Assembly: GCF_000576555.1 (NCBI RefSeq)
Contig: NZ_CP007145.1
Location: 4,672,501 to 4,736,500 of the forward strand
Direction of reading: 5' to 3'
Length of the DNA: 64,000 nucleotides
Source of the DNA: Hymenobacter swuensis DY53
GTDB lineage: Bacteria > Bacteroidota > Bacteroidia > Cytophagales > Hymenobacteraceae
In this document: positions 17,409 to 26,206 of the stretch, in pieces
Layout: each line of letters opens with the position of its first letter
How positions within the stretch are numbered: position 1 is the stretch's first letter
Made by a program: the position numbers and the translations under genes
Notes under the pieces: model-generated
What the model was told of the DNA's origin: nothing
What the model saw: the letters and a program-made list of their open reading frames with translations, nothing else
The model's database searches: none

Positions 17409-18113
17409 ATGAATCGTCTCTTTTTGCTGACCATAGGGCTCAGCTTTTCCTCTTTAGTAGCAGAAGCACAACTAGTTAAAGGCACTAAATTACTGGGCGG
17501 CAACCTGGGGTACACCCGATCCACCAGTACTCAAACGCTGAACAATCCATCCATTCCGGTGACGAAACGCGAGTACGAGCAGGTGAATCGCACCTTTAAC
17601 GTGAGCCCCCGGGCGGGCGTGTTTATAGCAGATAACCTGGCGGCGGGTATTTCCGTCGGCTATAATTCTCAGAAGATAACGTCTCCTTTATACGATTACT
17701 CTTACACTGGCAACCCCGTAACCTACCAGCAGACAGCCCGCAACAATAGCTTCAACATAGCTCCTTTTCTCCGCTATTACTATATGCCAACTGCTACATT
17801 TGGCGTATTCGGGCAGTTGAACGCTACGTACAGCACGGGCAAAAGCAAAGCAGAAACCACCGCGCCTAATCAGTTGGACAACGAGGGGAAAATTAATGGC
17901 TTCGGACTAGGAATCAGCCCGGCGTTAGTCTTTTTCCCCGTGGAAAAACTGGGTTTGGAGCTGGCGTTTGGCGGTATTGGTTATGGCCGCACTACATCCA
18001 AATCAGAAGCCACCCGGAATCAGCCGGAATCAAAGTCCATGTATTCCGATTTCGGCGCAAACTTTGGCCTTAACCAGTTAAGCGTGGGCGCATCATACTA
18101 TATGGGCCGCTAA
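17409..18113 (+). CDS. Outer-membrane beta-barrel protein
   Basis: A 234-residue protein. Signal peptide MNRLFLLTIGLSFSSLVAEA is followed by Gln. The mature part alternates amphipathic beta-strands with polar turns (for example YTRSTSTQTLN, VNRTFNVSPRAGVFI and LAAGISVGYNSQKI) and ends in a strand closing in SYYMGR. This is typical of 8- to 10-strand porin-family or secretion-signal barrels. Its base composition is less GC-rich than its neighbours. The ligand is unknown, and no partner gene is adjacent. Confidence 0.8.
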   Translation: MNRLFLLTIGLSFSSLVAEAQLVKGTKLLGGNLGYTRSTSTQTLNNPSIPVTKREYEQVNRTFNVSPRAGVFIADNLAAGISVGYNSQKITSPLYDYSYTGNPVTYQQTARNNSFNIAPFLRYYYMPTATFGVFGQLNATYSTGKSKAETTAPNQLDNEGKINGFGLGISPALVFFPVEKLGLELAFGGIGYGRTTSKSEATRNQPESKSMYSDFGANFGLNQLSVGASYYMGR

Positions 18114-18144
18114 CGGCCTGGTTTTCTACCTCCTCACATAACAG

Positions 18145-18181
18145 AGCGCCCGCCTGACTATCACGTCAGGCGGGCGCTTTG
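18145..18181. terminator. Bidirectional terminator
   Basis: AGCGCCCGCCTGAC (18145-18158) pairs perfectly over 14 bp with 18165-18178. It lies between the convergent genes ending at 18113 and 18196. Confidence 0.75.
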
Positions 18182-18195
18182 CGTTCTGCGGCGCT

Positions 18196-18720
18196 CTACT
18201 TCAGCACGGCCAGCACTTCTGGCTCGCCTTCGTCGGGGAAGCGTTCCAGGTAGATGTGCTGGAGGGTGAGTTTCTGGGCGGCGGCGGCATCTTTCACGCC
18301 GGTGTAGAGCTTGTCGGGGGCCAGCAGGTAACTGGCGTTGATGCGGGCGCGGAGCACACGCTGGCCCGCGGCGAAGGTGCGGTAGCGGTAGCCGGCGGGC
18401 AGCTGCTGGGCGGTGGTATCGGCCACGAACACGCCCACGAATACCTTGGCTTGGTCGCGGGAGCTTTCGGGGCTGTTGTAGAAGATGTTGCCGAAGTCGC
18501 CGCGCAGCTTGCCGGCTTTGCGCAGGTTGTAAGCCTCGCGGGTCAGGTCGCCGAAGGCTTCATCCTGGGCGGGGCCTTCGTAGTAGCGGCCGGCCAGGAA
18601 GTAGGGTTGCGCGGTGGTTTCCCGGGTGACGACGGCCGCTTTAAAGCCTCCCATTTTCCAGTAGGCTACCGAGAAACCCAACGTCAGCAGCAGGGCCAGG
18701 GCGAGAAAAATTCTGTTCAT
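18196..18720 (-). CDS. Membrane-anchored GyrI/TEX264-like domain protein
   Basis: The start is set at 18720 (MNRIFLALALLLTLGFSVAY); upstream codons run into a repeat. 174 residues: one N-terminal membrane helix (residues 3-22) and then a GyrI-like fold. Segments AGRYYEGPAQD, IFYNSPESSRDQAKVFVGVF and QHIYLERFPDEGEPEVLAVL follow the order and spacing of the small-molecule-binding domain of eukaryotic TEX264 and bacterial GyrI/SOUL proteins. The homology call is from memory of those families and is tentative. Ligand and role are unknown. Confidence 0.5.
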   Translation of the reverse strand: MNRIFLALALLLTLGFSVAYWKMGGFKAAVVTRETTAQPYFLAGRYYEGPAQDEAFGDLTREAYNLRKAGKLRGDFGNIFYNSPESSRDQAKVFVGVFVADTTAQQLPAGYRYRTFAAGQRVLRARINASYLLAPDKLYTGVKDAAAAQKLTLQHIYLERFPDEGEPEVLAVLK

Positions 18721-18779
18721 TCTGTAAGAGAAGAAATGGAAAGGGTTTTCTGGTTCGGAGATGCAAAGAAACAATAGAA

Positions 18780-18874
18780 CGTCATGCTGAGCTTGTCGAA
18801 GCATCTCGCGTGCTGACGTTGAGTTACTACTGCAACATCAGCACGCGAGATTCCTCGCTCCGCTCGGAATGACG
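18780..18874. repeat. Family A palindromic repeat
   Basis: Left arm CGTCATGCTGAGCTTGTCGA and inner CTCGCGTGCTGACGTTG match inner CAACATCAGCACGCGAG and right arm CGCTCGGAATGACG. It lies 16 bases downstream of the stop codon of the leftward ABC gene. Confidence 0.9.
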
Positions 18875-18890
18875 TTCTGTTCTTCCCGGC

Positions 18891-20663
18891 CTATTGCAGC
18901 ACGTCTTTGTACTGCATCTGGTAGAGGTTGGCGTAGAAGCCTTGGTGGCGCAGCAGTTCCTCGTGGGTGCCGGCCTCCTTAATTTCGCCCCGATCGAGCA
19001 CGATGATCTGGTCGGCTTTCTGGATGGTGCTCAGGCGGTGAGCAATGACGAGGCTGGTGCGGCCCTGCATGAGCTTTTCAATGGCCTGCTGAATCAGCTC
19101 CTCAGTTTCCGAATCCACTGACGACGTGGCCTCGTCCAGAATGATGATGCGGGGCTGGTACACCATGGCCCGCACGAAGCTGATGAGCTGGCGCTGCCCC
19201 ACCGACAGCGTGGCCCCGCGCTCCATCACTTGGTAGTCGAGGCCGCCGGGAAGACGCTCAATGAAGCGGCGGGCACCCACTAGGTCGGCGGCTTCCCAGA
19301 TCTGGGCGTCGGTGATGTCCTGCTTGCCCAGGGTGATATTGTCCCGAATAGCCCCGGCGAACAGGAACACATCTTGGAGCACCACCCCGATGTGGCGGCG
19401 CAGGTCCTTGAGGTCGTACTCGCGCAGGTCGTGGCCGTCGATTCGGATGGTGCCCTTGTTAATTTCGTAGAAGCGGCTGAGCAGGTTAATAATGCTGGTT
19501 TTGCCGGCCCCGGTAGCGCCCACGAAGGCAAACGTCTGGCCGGCCTTTACCGAGAAATCCACGTCGCGCAGTACCCATTCCTCGTCGTTGTAGGCAAACC
19601 AGACGTGCTCGAAGTTCACATCGCCGCGCAAATCGGCTGGGGCGTAGGTGCCGTTGTCGGCAATCAGCTCCTTGCTGTCGAGCAGCTTGAGCAGGCGCTC
19701 GGTGCTTACCAGGCCCAGCTGCAGGGTGTTGAATCGGTCGGCAATTTGGCGGATGGGCCGGAAGAACAAAGCGTTGTACATGATGAAGGCAATGAGTGCG
19801 CCCTTCGAGATGGTGCCCTCAATCTGGCCCTGGGCGGCGTACCACACCAGCAGGCCCACGCCGGCGGCGGCCAGCACCTCGGCCACCGGGAAGTAGATGC
19901 TATAGTAGAGCACCGAGCGAATGTTGGCGCGGGTGTGCTCCTGGTTGATGGCCTTGAACTTGCGCAGCTCCCGCTCCTCGTTGTTGAAAATCTGCACCAC
20001 GTTCATGCCCGTCAGGTGCTCCTGCACGAAGGAGTTGAGGCTGGCCACGGCCGTGCGCACCTCCTGGAACGACTTCTTCACCTTCTCCTTGAACACGTAG
20101 GTGCTGAACAGCAGCGGCGGAATCACCGAGAGGCTGATCAGCGTCAGTCGCCAGTCGATGTAGAACATGAAGCTCACGATGAACACCAGCTGCAGAATGT
20201 CGCCAATCATGGCCGCCAGCCCTTCGCTGAATACGTCGGAAAGGGTTTCCACGTCGGAGATGTTGCGCGTCACGAGCTGACCAATGGGCGTCTTGTCGAA
20301 GAACTTGAGGCGCAGGTCCAGGATGTGCTTGTAGAGGTCCACCCGAATGTCGCGCACGATGTACTGACCCAGCCAGCCCCCAAAGTAGGTTTGCAGGTAG
20401 CTGACGATGGCGTGGGCCACCAGCAGCACCAGCAGCAGCCCAAACATGCGGTTGAGCCCCTGCCAGTCGCCCTCTTCAATGGTCACGTCCACCATCTGCT
20501 GGATCAGAAAGGGCCGCAACGTGCCCAGCACCGCAGTGGCAATAGTGAGAAAAATCAGGAAATAAAACACGCGCTGGTAGGGCCGCACGTACACCATCAG
20601 CCGCCGCAGCACCTGCCAGTCGAAGATATTGCCGCTTTTTGGGGCGGTAGTTGCTTGCTCCAT
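18891..20663 (-). CDS. ABC exporter half-transporter, canonical ATPase site
   Basis: A 590-residue protein. Membrane domain about residues 20-335, ATPase about 345-585. Walker A GATGAGKTS, signature LSVGQRQL and Walker B IIILDEATSSVD with the catalytic Glu intact. The LSVGQRQL and LDEATSSVD combination is the one typical of the catalytic half of heterodimeric exporters, while the protein at 13087 has the matching degenerate half. The inferred unit is an inner-membrane heterodimer exporting a lipid or amphiphile, with ATP hydrolysed at one composite site. Confidence 0.9.
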   Translation of the reverse strand: MEQATTAPKSGNIFDWQVLRRLMVYVRPYQRVFYFLIFLTIATAVLGTLRPFLIQQMVDVTIEEGDWQGLNRMFGLLLVLLVAHAIVSYLQTYFGGWLGQYIVRDIRVDLYKHILDLRLKFFDKTPIGQLVTRNISDVETLSDVFSEGLAAMIGDILQLVFIVSFMFYIDWRLTLISLSVIPPLLFSTYVFKEKVKKSFQEVRTAVASLNSFVQEHLTGMNVVQIFNNEERELRKFKAINQEHTRANIRSVLYYSIYFPVAEVLAAAGVGLLVWYAAQGQIEGTISKGALIAFIMYNALFFRPIRQIADRFNTLQLGLVSTERLLKLLDSKELIADNGTYAPADLRGDVNFEHVWFAYNDEEWVLRDVDFSVKAGQTFAFVGATGAGKTSIINLLSRFYEINKGTIRIDGHDLREYDLKDLRRHIGVVLQDVFLFAGAIRDNITLGKQDITDAQIWEAADLVGARRFIERLPGGLDYQVMERGATLSVGQRQLISFVRAMVYQPRIIILDEATSSVDSETEELIQQAIEKLMQGRTSLVIAHRLSTIQKADQIIVLDRGEIKEAGTHEELLRHQGFYANLYQMQYKDVLQ

Positions 20664-20743
20664 TTCGGGTTGTTGGGTGGGGTCAGAGGGTAACCGGCAG
20701 GCGCGGGTATGAGTTAGATTGGGGAGGCGTGAAAACGTTAGAA

Positions 20744-20874
20744 CGTCATTCCGAGCTTGCCGAGGAATCTCGCTCGTTAGTTAGCAATCTGATTACTCCG
20801 ACAACGTCAGCACGCGAGATTCCTCGGCTGCGGCTCCGCACACTGGCTTGATGCGCCACATGCTCGGAATGACG
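20744..20874. repeat. Family A palindromic repeat with enlarged centre
   Basis: The arms CGTCATTCCGAGCTTGCCGA and TGCTCGGAATGACG are intact. The element is 131 bases rather than 95 because of extra sequence (GGCTGCGGCTCCGCACACTG) in the right half. It lies 25 bases downstream of the truA stop codon. Confidence 0.85.
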
Positions 20875-20899
20875 TTCTGGCTTTTCGTTCTGCGGGGCG

Positions 20900-21691
20900 C
20901 TACACTTCGGAGAAGTACGGCAAACCGGTGGGCAACGCTGCATCACCCAGCAGCTCCGCCGGATATTCCACGCGGCACAGGAACAGGCCGTTGGCCAGGG
21001 CCGCGCCGCCGGCATGCACGCGGTTGAGGCTGCGAAACACTTCCCCGAACTCCTGCGGCGTCATCTTGCCCCGGCCCACGCTCAGCAGCGTGCCCACCAC
21101 CAGCCGCACCATGCCCCGCACGAAACGGTTGGCCCGAATGCGGAACACCAGCCCGCCCGGCTCCTCGTGCCAGCCGGCCTCCAGGCAGGTGCAGTTATAG
21201 TGCTTCTCCGCCCCTTTCACCTTGGAAAACGTGGTAAAATCGTGGGTACCCAGCAGCATAGCCGCCGCCTCGTTCATGGCCGCCACATCGGGGGCCCGGT
21301 CGAGGTAGAGGCTGTAGTTGGCGGCAAACGGGTCGGGCGTGAGGCGCACGTGGTATTCGTAGGTCCGAATTTTGGCGCTGAAGCGGGCGTGGGCGTCGGG
21401 CGGCACCGGGTGCAGCACCTGGCAGCGGATGCTGGGCGGCAGCGCGCGGTTGAGGCGGTAGAGCAGCGTGGGCACGTCCAGACCGGCGGGTAGGTCGGCA
21501 TCGAAGTGCGCGACCTGGTGGCTGGCGTGCACGCCCGAATCGGTGCGGCCACTGCCCAGGCAGTACACCGGCTGCCGCAGCACCTGCGAGAGGCAGCGGT
21601 CCAGCTCCTGCTGTACGGTCGTCACGCCCGGCTGAATCTGCCAGCCGTGGAAGGCGGAGCCGTCGTAGGCCAGGTGAAGGAAGTAGCGCAT
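20900..21691 (-). CDS. truA: tRNA pseudouridine(38-40) synthase
   Basis: A 263-residue protein of normal length. The catalytic Asp51 lies in GSGRTDSGVHASHQVAHFD. The start MRYFLHLAYDGSAFHGWQ and the RNA-contact block NRFVRGMVRLVVGTLLSVG are family hallmarks. It isomerises uridines 38-40 in the anticodon arm of many tRNAs. It is transcribed leftward. An AT-rich hypothetical gene begins 30 bases upstream on the same strand. Confidence 0.95.
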   Translation of the reverse strand: MRYFLHLAYDGSAFHGWQIQPGVTTVQQELDRCLSQVLRQPVYCLGSGRTDSGVHASHQVAHFDADLPAGLDVPTLLYRLNRALPPSIRCQVLHPVPPDAHARFSAKIRTYEYHVRLTPDPFAANYSLYLDRAPDVAAMNEAAAMLLGTHDFTTFSKVKGAEKHYNCTCLEAGWHEEPGGLVFRIRANRFVRGMVRLVVGTLLSVGRGKMTPQEFGEVFRSLNRVHAGGAALANGLFLCRVEYPAELLGDAALPTGLPYFSEV

Positions 21692-21721
21692 GAAAAACTC
21701 AGGAAATTGAAGCTACCATTA

Positions 21722-22102
21722 TTACAAATGGCATTTATTAACAATTGTAGTATCTTGTATTGCATATTTATATTTATTGTTTTTCAAAAAATAATATCCT
21801 CGCACTTTAGCATAACTACTATCGCACATTCCTGTAATTGCAACATAGAAGGTAGCTGTATCACCTTCGTGTAGATCAGATTTACTGTATGCAAGCGTGT
21901 ATCCTCTATTCTCAACTATTGTCCTTATTATTGAGGTATCAGCTTCTATTTTATCACAGATGGAAAATAGAAAGGAGGGAGTAGTATAGAAACCATAAGT
22001 AAATATACTTGCTGCTGCTATTGTTATGACGGACATCATAATCAGCAACAGAATAGTATGTATTCTTTTAAAAAAGGCCAAGTAGCAAAACAATCCTTTC
22101 AT
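21722..22102 (-). CDS. Hypothetical AT-rich protein with one membrane segment
   Basis: 126 residues with no family recognised. A hydrophobic helix spans about residues 14-35 (HTILLLIMMSVITIAAASIF), then a small soluble domain with two Cys (CDKIEADTS and MCDSSYAKV) and a C-terminal Cys-His-Leu. The DNA is strongly AT-rich (poly-A/T and TATTTATA tracts), unlike both neighbours. The start overlaps the stop of the upstream acetyltransferase by 4 bases, suggesting translational coupling. Composition suggests recent acquisition or fast divergence. Confidence 0.6.
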   Translation of the reverse strand: MKGLFCYLAFFKRIHTILLLIMMSVITIAAASIFTYGFYTTPSFLFSICDKIEADTSIIRTIVENRGYTLAYSKSDLHEGDTATFYVAITGMCDSSYAKVRGYYFLKNNKYKYAIQDTTIVNKCHL

Positions 22103-22638
22103 ACTACCAGCGCATACAGCAACGAATCCTGCACGACACCTTCCTTTACCACGCTGCGGCGCAAACGGGCTTCCAGCGTGTAGCCTGCCTTTTCCAGCAC
22201 GCGGGCCGAAGCGGGGTTGCTTTCGAAAACTACCGCGTAGAGGCGGCAGACGTCGAAGTGGGCCAGTACGTAGGCCGTGGCCGTCTGCACGGCGGCCGTG
22301 GCCAGACCGCGCCCCCAGCAGGCCGGCGTGAGCCAGTACCCGATTTCGGCGGAGTGGCGGCGCACATCGGTCTTGAAATGGACGCCGATGCTGCCCACCG
22401 CTTCCCCGTCGACCTCCAGGGCTAAGTGCAGGTCGCGGGTGCTGTCAGCTACGAGGCAGAGAAAAAACTCCGCGTCGCTGGTCGTATACGGGTAAGGAAA
22501 CGTGTCGCGCAGATTCCGGGCAATGCGCTCATCGTTGGCGTGACGGGCCAAAGCGGCGGCATCGGAGAAGCGCCAGGGCCGCAGCCGCGCCCCGGCCACT
22601 GGTAAAGCAAGCGTCGGGGTGAGGAGCGAATCGGCCAT
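22099..22638 (-). CDS. GNAT N-acetyltransferase, RimJ/RimL type
   Basis: A 179-residue protein. LRPWRFSDAAALARHAND opens the fold; IGYWLTPACWGRGLATAAV gives the acetyl-CoA pyrophosphate loop (R/Q-x-x-G-x-A variant at about residues 105-123), and ESNPASARVLEKAGY is the C-terminal RimJ/L hallmark. It probably acetylates an amino group of a protein or small molecule; the substrate is unknown. Cytoplasmic. It is followed by an overlapping AT-rich orphan gene. Confidence 0.85.
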   Translation of the reverse strand: MADSLLTPTLALPVAGARLRPWRFSDAAALARHANDERIARNLRDTFPYPYTTSDAEFFLCLVADSTRDLHLALEVDGEAVGSIGVHFKTDVRRHSAEIGYWLTPACWGRGLATAAVQTATAYVLAHFDVCRLYAVVFESNPASARVLEKAGYTLEARLRRSVVKEGVVQDSLLYALVV

Positions 22639-22759
22639 TGGGGGAATGTGCGAAATGTGGGAAATGGAGCTAGAATGTGAGCAATGAACAGGACCAACGA
22701 GGGAACAAACTTGTCCACATTCCTCTCATTTTTCACATTCTCACCACATTATTCCCGAC

Positions 22760-23959
22760 CTACATTTTCTCGTAAATCACGGCGGCGCCCTGGCCTACGC
22801 CCACGCACATGGTGGCCAGGCCGTAGCGGATGCCTTCGCGGCGCTGCATTTCATGAATCAGGGTGGCCGTGATGCGCGAGCCGCTGGCTCCCAGGGGGTG
22901 ACCGATGGCAATGGAGCCGCCGTTCACGTTCACCTTGGTCAGGTCGAGGTCCAGGTCGCGCACGCAGGCAATGCTCTGGGCGGCAAAAGCTTCGTTCAGC
23001 TCAATCAGGTCCATATCCTGCAACGTAAGGCCGGCCCGCTGGAGCACCTTCTGGGTGGCAGGCACGGGGCCGAGGCCCATATAGGCGGGGTCGACGCCCG
23101 CCACGGCCGACGCTACCACCCGCGCCAGTGGCTTCAGGTTGTACTGCTTCAGGGCCTCCTCGCTCACAATCAGCACGGCGGCGGCCCCGTCGTTGATACC
23201 GGCCGAGTTGCCAGCCGTAACGGTGCCATCTACCTGAAAAGCGGGCCGCAGACTGGCCAGCTTTTCGAGGCTGGAAAAGCGCGGCGGCTCGTCTTGGTCG
23301 AACAGAGCCGTGTCGCCCTTGGGCTGCGGGATGAACACGGGGGAAATTTCCTTGCGGAAGCGGCCCTTCTCGAAGGCCCTCTGGTACTTGCGCTGCGAGT
23401 CGAAGGCAAACTGGTCCTGCTCCTCCCGGGTGATGTGGTAGCGACGGGCCACGTTTTCGGCCGTTTCGCCCATAGCGTACGGGTGGTGCATCTTCGAGAG
23501 CCTGGGGTTCACGAAGCGCCAGCCCAGGGTGGTGTCGTGGGCCATGAAGTCGCGGGCAAAGGCCGTGGCCGATTTGGCCATCACAAAGGGCGCGCGGGTC
23601 ATGCTTTCGGCCCCGCCGGCCAGGTACACCTCGCCTTCCCCGGCGCGGATGGCACGCGAGGCATCCATGATGCTTTGCAGGCCCGAGGCACAGAGGCGGT
23701 TTACCGTAATACCGGGCACCGTGATGGGCAGGCCGGCCAGCAGCGCGGCCATGCGGGCCACATTGCGGTTGTCCTCACCAGCCTGGTTGGCAGCTCCGAT
23801 AATGACGTCCTCTACGGCCGCTTTATCCAGGGACGGGTTGCGGCGCAGCAACTCGCGCAACACATGCGCGGCCATATCATCAGGACGGACGCTGCTGAGG
23901 GCGCCACCAAATTTTCCTATCGGGGTGCGGACGGCGTCCACAATGTATGCAGTAGGCAT
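22760..23959 (-). CDS. Acetyl-CoA acyltransferase (thiolase)
   Basis: The start is set at 23959 ([19 protein letters not shown]), the conserved thiolase N-terminus; 17 extra upstream codons are dropped. 399 residues, normal. The nucleophilic Cys90 is in [10 protein letters not shown], the His loop in [11 protein letters not shown] and the second Cys in [10 protein letters not shown]. It cleaves 3-oxoacyl-CoA in beta-oxidation, or runs in reverse to make acetoacetyl-CoA. No partner beta-oxidation genes adjoin it. It is divergent from the DUF4293 gene. Confidence 0.92.
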   Translation of the reverse strand: MPTAYIVDAVRTPIGKFGGALSSVRPDDMAAHVLRELLRRNPSLDKAAVEDVIIGAANQAGEDNRNVARMAALLAGLPITVPGITVNRLCASGLQSIMDASRAIRAGEGEVYLAGGAESMTRAPFVMAKSATAFARDFMAHDTTLGWRFVNPRLSKMHHPYAMGETAENVARRYHITREEQDQFAFDSQRKYQRAFEKGRFRKEISPVFIPQPKGDTALFDQDEPPRFSSLEKLASLRPAFQVDGTVTAGNSAGINDGAAAVLIVSEEALKQYNLKPLARVVASAVAGVDPAYMGLGPVPATQKVLQRAGLTLQDMDLIELNEAFAAQSIACVRDLDLDLTKVNVNGGSIAIGHPLGASGSRITATLIHEMQRREGIRYGLATMCVGVGQGAAVIYEKM

Positions 23960-24047
23960 CAGGTTAAATGCGTTATTCCGGTCGTAGTTGGCTACTTTTG
24001 CCCGCCCCAAGGGAATGGTGTCGTAGCCGAAAAGTCAAAACACAAAG

Positions 24048-24521
24048 ATGATACAAAGAATCCAAAGCGTTTTCCTGCTGTTGCTGGCCCTGGCCATGCT
24101 CAGCGTTCTGTTTCTGCCCATCTGGAGCAAGTTCGACCCGAGCAGTAAGCAGACGGTGGTCCTCACGGCTACGCAGCTGGCCTTCGAGCAGCCGGCTGCC
24201 GGTACGGCCCCCGTGGCCACCTGGCCCATTGCTGTACTGGCCGTGGCTTCGGCCGCCGTGGCCGTGCTGGAAATCTTCCAGTTTCGCAACCGCTTCAACC
24301 AGCTCAAGCTGGGCGCGGTCAACTTCCTGCTGATTGTGGGCACTATCGGGGCCGGGTTCTATTACTCGGGCGTGGGCGAGCGGATGCTCAACATTAAAAT
24401 TCCGGGCGAATTCGCGGCCGGGTTCTACCTGCCCACCCTAGCCCTGCTGCTGAACCTACTAGCCAACCGCTTCATCCGCAACGACGAGCGCCTGGTGCGC
24501 AGCCAGGACCGGCTACGGTAA
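24048..24521 (+). CDS. DUF4293 membrane protein
   Basis: A 157-residue protein. Four hydrophobic segments (about 3-25, 55-75, 82-104 and 120-140) and the start MIQRIQSVFLLLLALAM are characteristic of DUF4293, a Bacteroidota-specific inner-membrane family of unknown function. A -7-like box TACTTTTG (23993-24000) lies 47 bases upstream without a clear -33 element. The gene is followed by a strong terminator. Confidence 0.85.
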   Translation: MIQRIQSVFLLLLALAMLSVLFLPIWSKFDPSSKQTVVLTATQLAFEQPAAGTAPVATWPIAVLAVASAAVAVLEIFQFRNRFNQLKLGAVNFLLIVGTIGAGFYYSGVGERMLNIKIPGEFAAGFYLPTLALLLNLLANRFIRNDERLVRSQDRLR

Positions 24522-24851
24522 TCCGTCCTTACGCTCTCCATTACAAGCTCCGGTTATTCTTAACCGGAGCTTTTTTTTGCTCTTTTTTCAAGAGTTACGC
24601 TGTCTGTTCTCCCATTTTGGGCCTATGCATTTTACCCACGTTGCCCTACTGCACATATGGCCTTAGCGCTTCGCACAGCCGGCTTCGTCTCATTCACCGG
24701 CCAGAATATCAGTCGCATTTCTACGGCTTTCTACTAAGTATCAGAGCGTTATTCAACCCTTATAGCTGACTGGTCGTTTTTGATTTTATTTCTCTTTGTT
24801 ATAGATTTCACCGCCTAAATCCATTCTCTCCCTTTTTTACTCCTATTGCGC
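24522..24851. other. Intergenic region
   Basis: 330 bases. It begins with a terminator (24545-24579). The rest is unremarkable AT-richer sequence before a lipoprotein gene, with CTTTGTTATAGATTTC near 24795 as a loose promoter candidate. No small ORF or RNA was recognised. Confidence 0.4.
24545..24579 (+). terminator. Intrinsic terminator
   Basis: AGCTCCGGTTA (24546-24556) and TAACCGGAGCT (24561-24571) form an 11-bp stem with a 4-base loop and eight T residues, 24 bases after the DUF4293 stop codon. Confidence 0.9.
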
Positions 24852-25430
24852 ATGAAACTTCTTACTCCCTTGTTTCCCACTTTGATCCTGGGCGCAGCAC
24901 TACTTTCCGGCTGTAGTGACACACTTTCCGAAATCCAGCCCAAAACCAGCAGCCAGCAGGCCGACAGTAAAACCAAACCCAGTGCAATTGGGGCGGTCCT
25001 CATTGATCTGGAGCAGGCCGAGGGACAGTTCAGCCAAGGCAATAAAGTGGTACTACCCGGAGTAAGCGCCCGCAGCTACGACCTGTTGAGTGCCACCAAC
25101 GGCCGGATCAGCCTGACGCCAGCTTTCAGCGGCACTTTGCAAAGCATACGCCTGGTGCTGGGCACCGGCAGCCAAATTCAGCTGGCCAACGGCACCCTGC
25201 TGGCCCTGGATACGCCCAGCGGCACCACTTCGGGGTTGAAAATTCAGCTGGATGATACGCCCCTGGAAGCCGGCACCACTTACCTGCTCACCATTGATTT
25301 TTCCGTGGAGCGGGATATTGTCAGCCGTGGCAACGGAACCTACGGCCTCAAGCCGGTACTGCGGGGAACCGTAATACCGGCTTCAATCATTATCAACGTT
25401 CCGCCCACGCTGCCCACCCCGCCCAGCTAG
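24852..25430 (+). CDS. DUF4382 lipoprotein
   Basis: A 192-residue protein. The start is the ATG at 24852 rather than the in-frame TTG two codons before. The signal sequence ends in the lipobox ALLSGC. The mature part is a beta-sandwich of the DUF4382 family (AVLIDLEQAEGQFSQGNKVV, and the family-typical SIRLVLGTGSQIQLANG and TTYLLTIDFSVERDI). The family occurs in secreted bacterial lipoproteins. The function is unknown. It is probably outer-membrane or periplasmic. Confidence 0.8.
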   Translation: MKLLTPLFPTLILGAALLSGCSDTLSEIQPKTSSQQADSKTKPSAIGAVLIDLEQAEGQFSQGNKVVLPGVSARSYDLLSATNGRISLTPAFSGTLQSIRLVLGTGSQIQLANGTLLALDTPSGTTSGLKIQLDDTPLEAGTTYLLTIDFSVERDIVSRGNGTYGLKPVLRGTVIPASIIINVPPTLPTPPS

Positions 25431-25476
25431 GCTAAGCGCGGTTCAGATCCGGTTCCTTTACTGCTTTACTTAAGAA

Positions 25477-25516
25477 GACGAGCGGCGTGACTGTGTCACG
25501 CCGCTCGTCCTTTTTC
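25477..25516. terminator. Bidirectional terminator
   Basis: GACGAGCGGCGTGAC (25477-25491) pairs perfectly over 15 bp with 25495-25509, loop TGT, with TTTTT following. It lies between convergent genes. Confidence 0.9.
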
Positions 25517-25520
25517 TATT

Positions 25521-26141
25521 TTAGGCCATCTGTTCTATCACGCGCAGGAGTTCGTGCTGGGTGGCCTGGGTTTTGTCTTTGGCGTACCAGCCGTGAAGTT
25601 TTTCAGCGAATTCCTCGTGGGTGGCCCCGGCGGCTTTCATCTCCAGAAACAGGTTGTGGGCTTCGGTAGGGCGCGGCCCCCAGTTGGTGACTTCCGTGAG
25701 CGTATCGGCGTGCAGGATCAGCAGCTTGGGGATGGAGCGGCCACCGTTGGTGAGGTAGTGGTCCATCAGGTCCAGGTTTTCGTCGCGCAGCAGGTAGTGG
25801 GTACGCAGGCGGCCGTGGCTGGCCCGGGCTATCTTTTCCAGCACCGGCACGATCTGGGCCGCGTCGCCGCACCAGCCTTCCGTGAGGATAACCCACTCAT
25901 AGGTGCCGGTGAGGCGGTTCAGGGCCGTTTGCACTTCGGGCAAGACCTCAGCCTTTTTATCCAGCCGCTCCATGCGCTGGATGTTGAGGCGGGCATAGGC
26001 CGTCAGTTCCGTCGTCTGAGTGTTGCCGGTGGTTTTGTCTTCGGTCATCAACTGGTCGAGCAGTTGGCGGTAAGTTTCGTAGGAGTAGGCGCCGGCGAGG
26101 CGTTCGGGGCTGAGGACGGCAGGTTGCGCGGGAGCAGTCAT
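25521..26141 (-). CDS. Thioredoxin-fold protein with a single active-site Cys
   Basis: The start is set at 26141 (MTAPAQPAVLSPERL). 206 residues. The thioredoxin fold begins near residue 80 (YEWVILTEGWCGDAAQ). The active site is W-C-G-D-A, so only the first Cys (Cys91) of the usual CxxC is present, as is common in this Bacteroidota thioredoxin subfamily. SIPKLLIL supplies the cis-Pro loop. It has no signal peptide. It may act as a monothiol reductase or a non-redox adaptor; the partner is unknown. Confidence 0.75.
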   Translation of the reverse strand: MTAPAQPAVLSPERLAGAYSYETYRQLLDQLMTEDKTTGNTQTTELTAYARLNIQRMERLDKKAEVLPEVQTALNRLTGTYEWVILTEGWCGDAAQIVPVLEKIARASHGRLRTHYLLRDENLDLMDHYLTNGGRSIPKLLILHADTLTEVTNWGPRPTEAHNLFLEMKAAGATHEEFAEKLHGWYAKDKTQATQHELLRVIEQMA

Positions 26142-26206
26142 GCGGATGGCTATGTGATGATAAGGAGTCGGCAGACAAACCACTGCTGCCTGTGGCCCTA
26201 ACAAAC

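Noticed and set aside
22853..24148. 431-codon open frame opposite the thiolase gene
   Set aside because: Same shadow effect; no recognisable domain, and it runs into the real DUF4293 gene.
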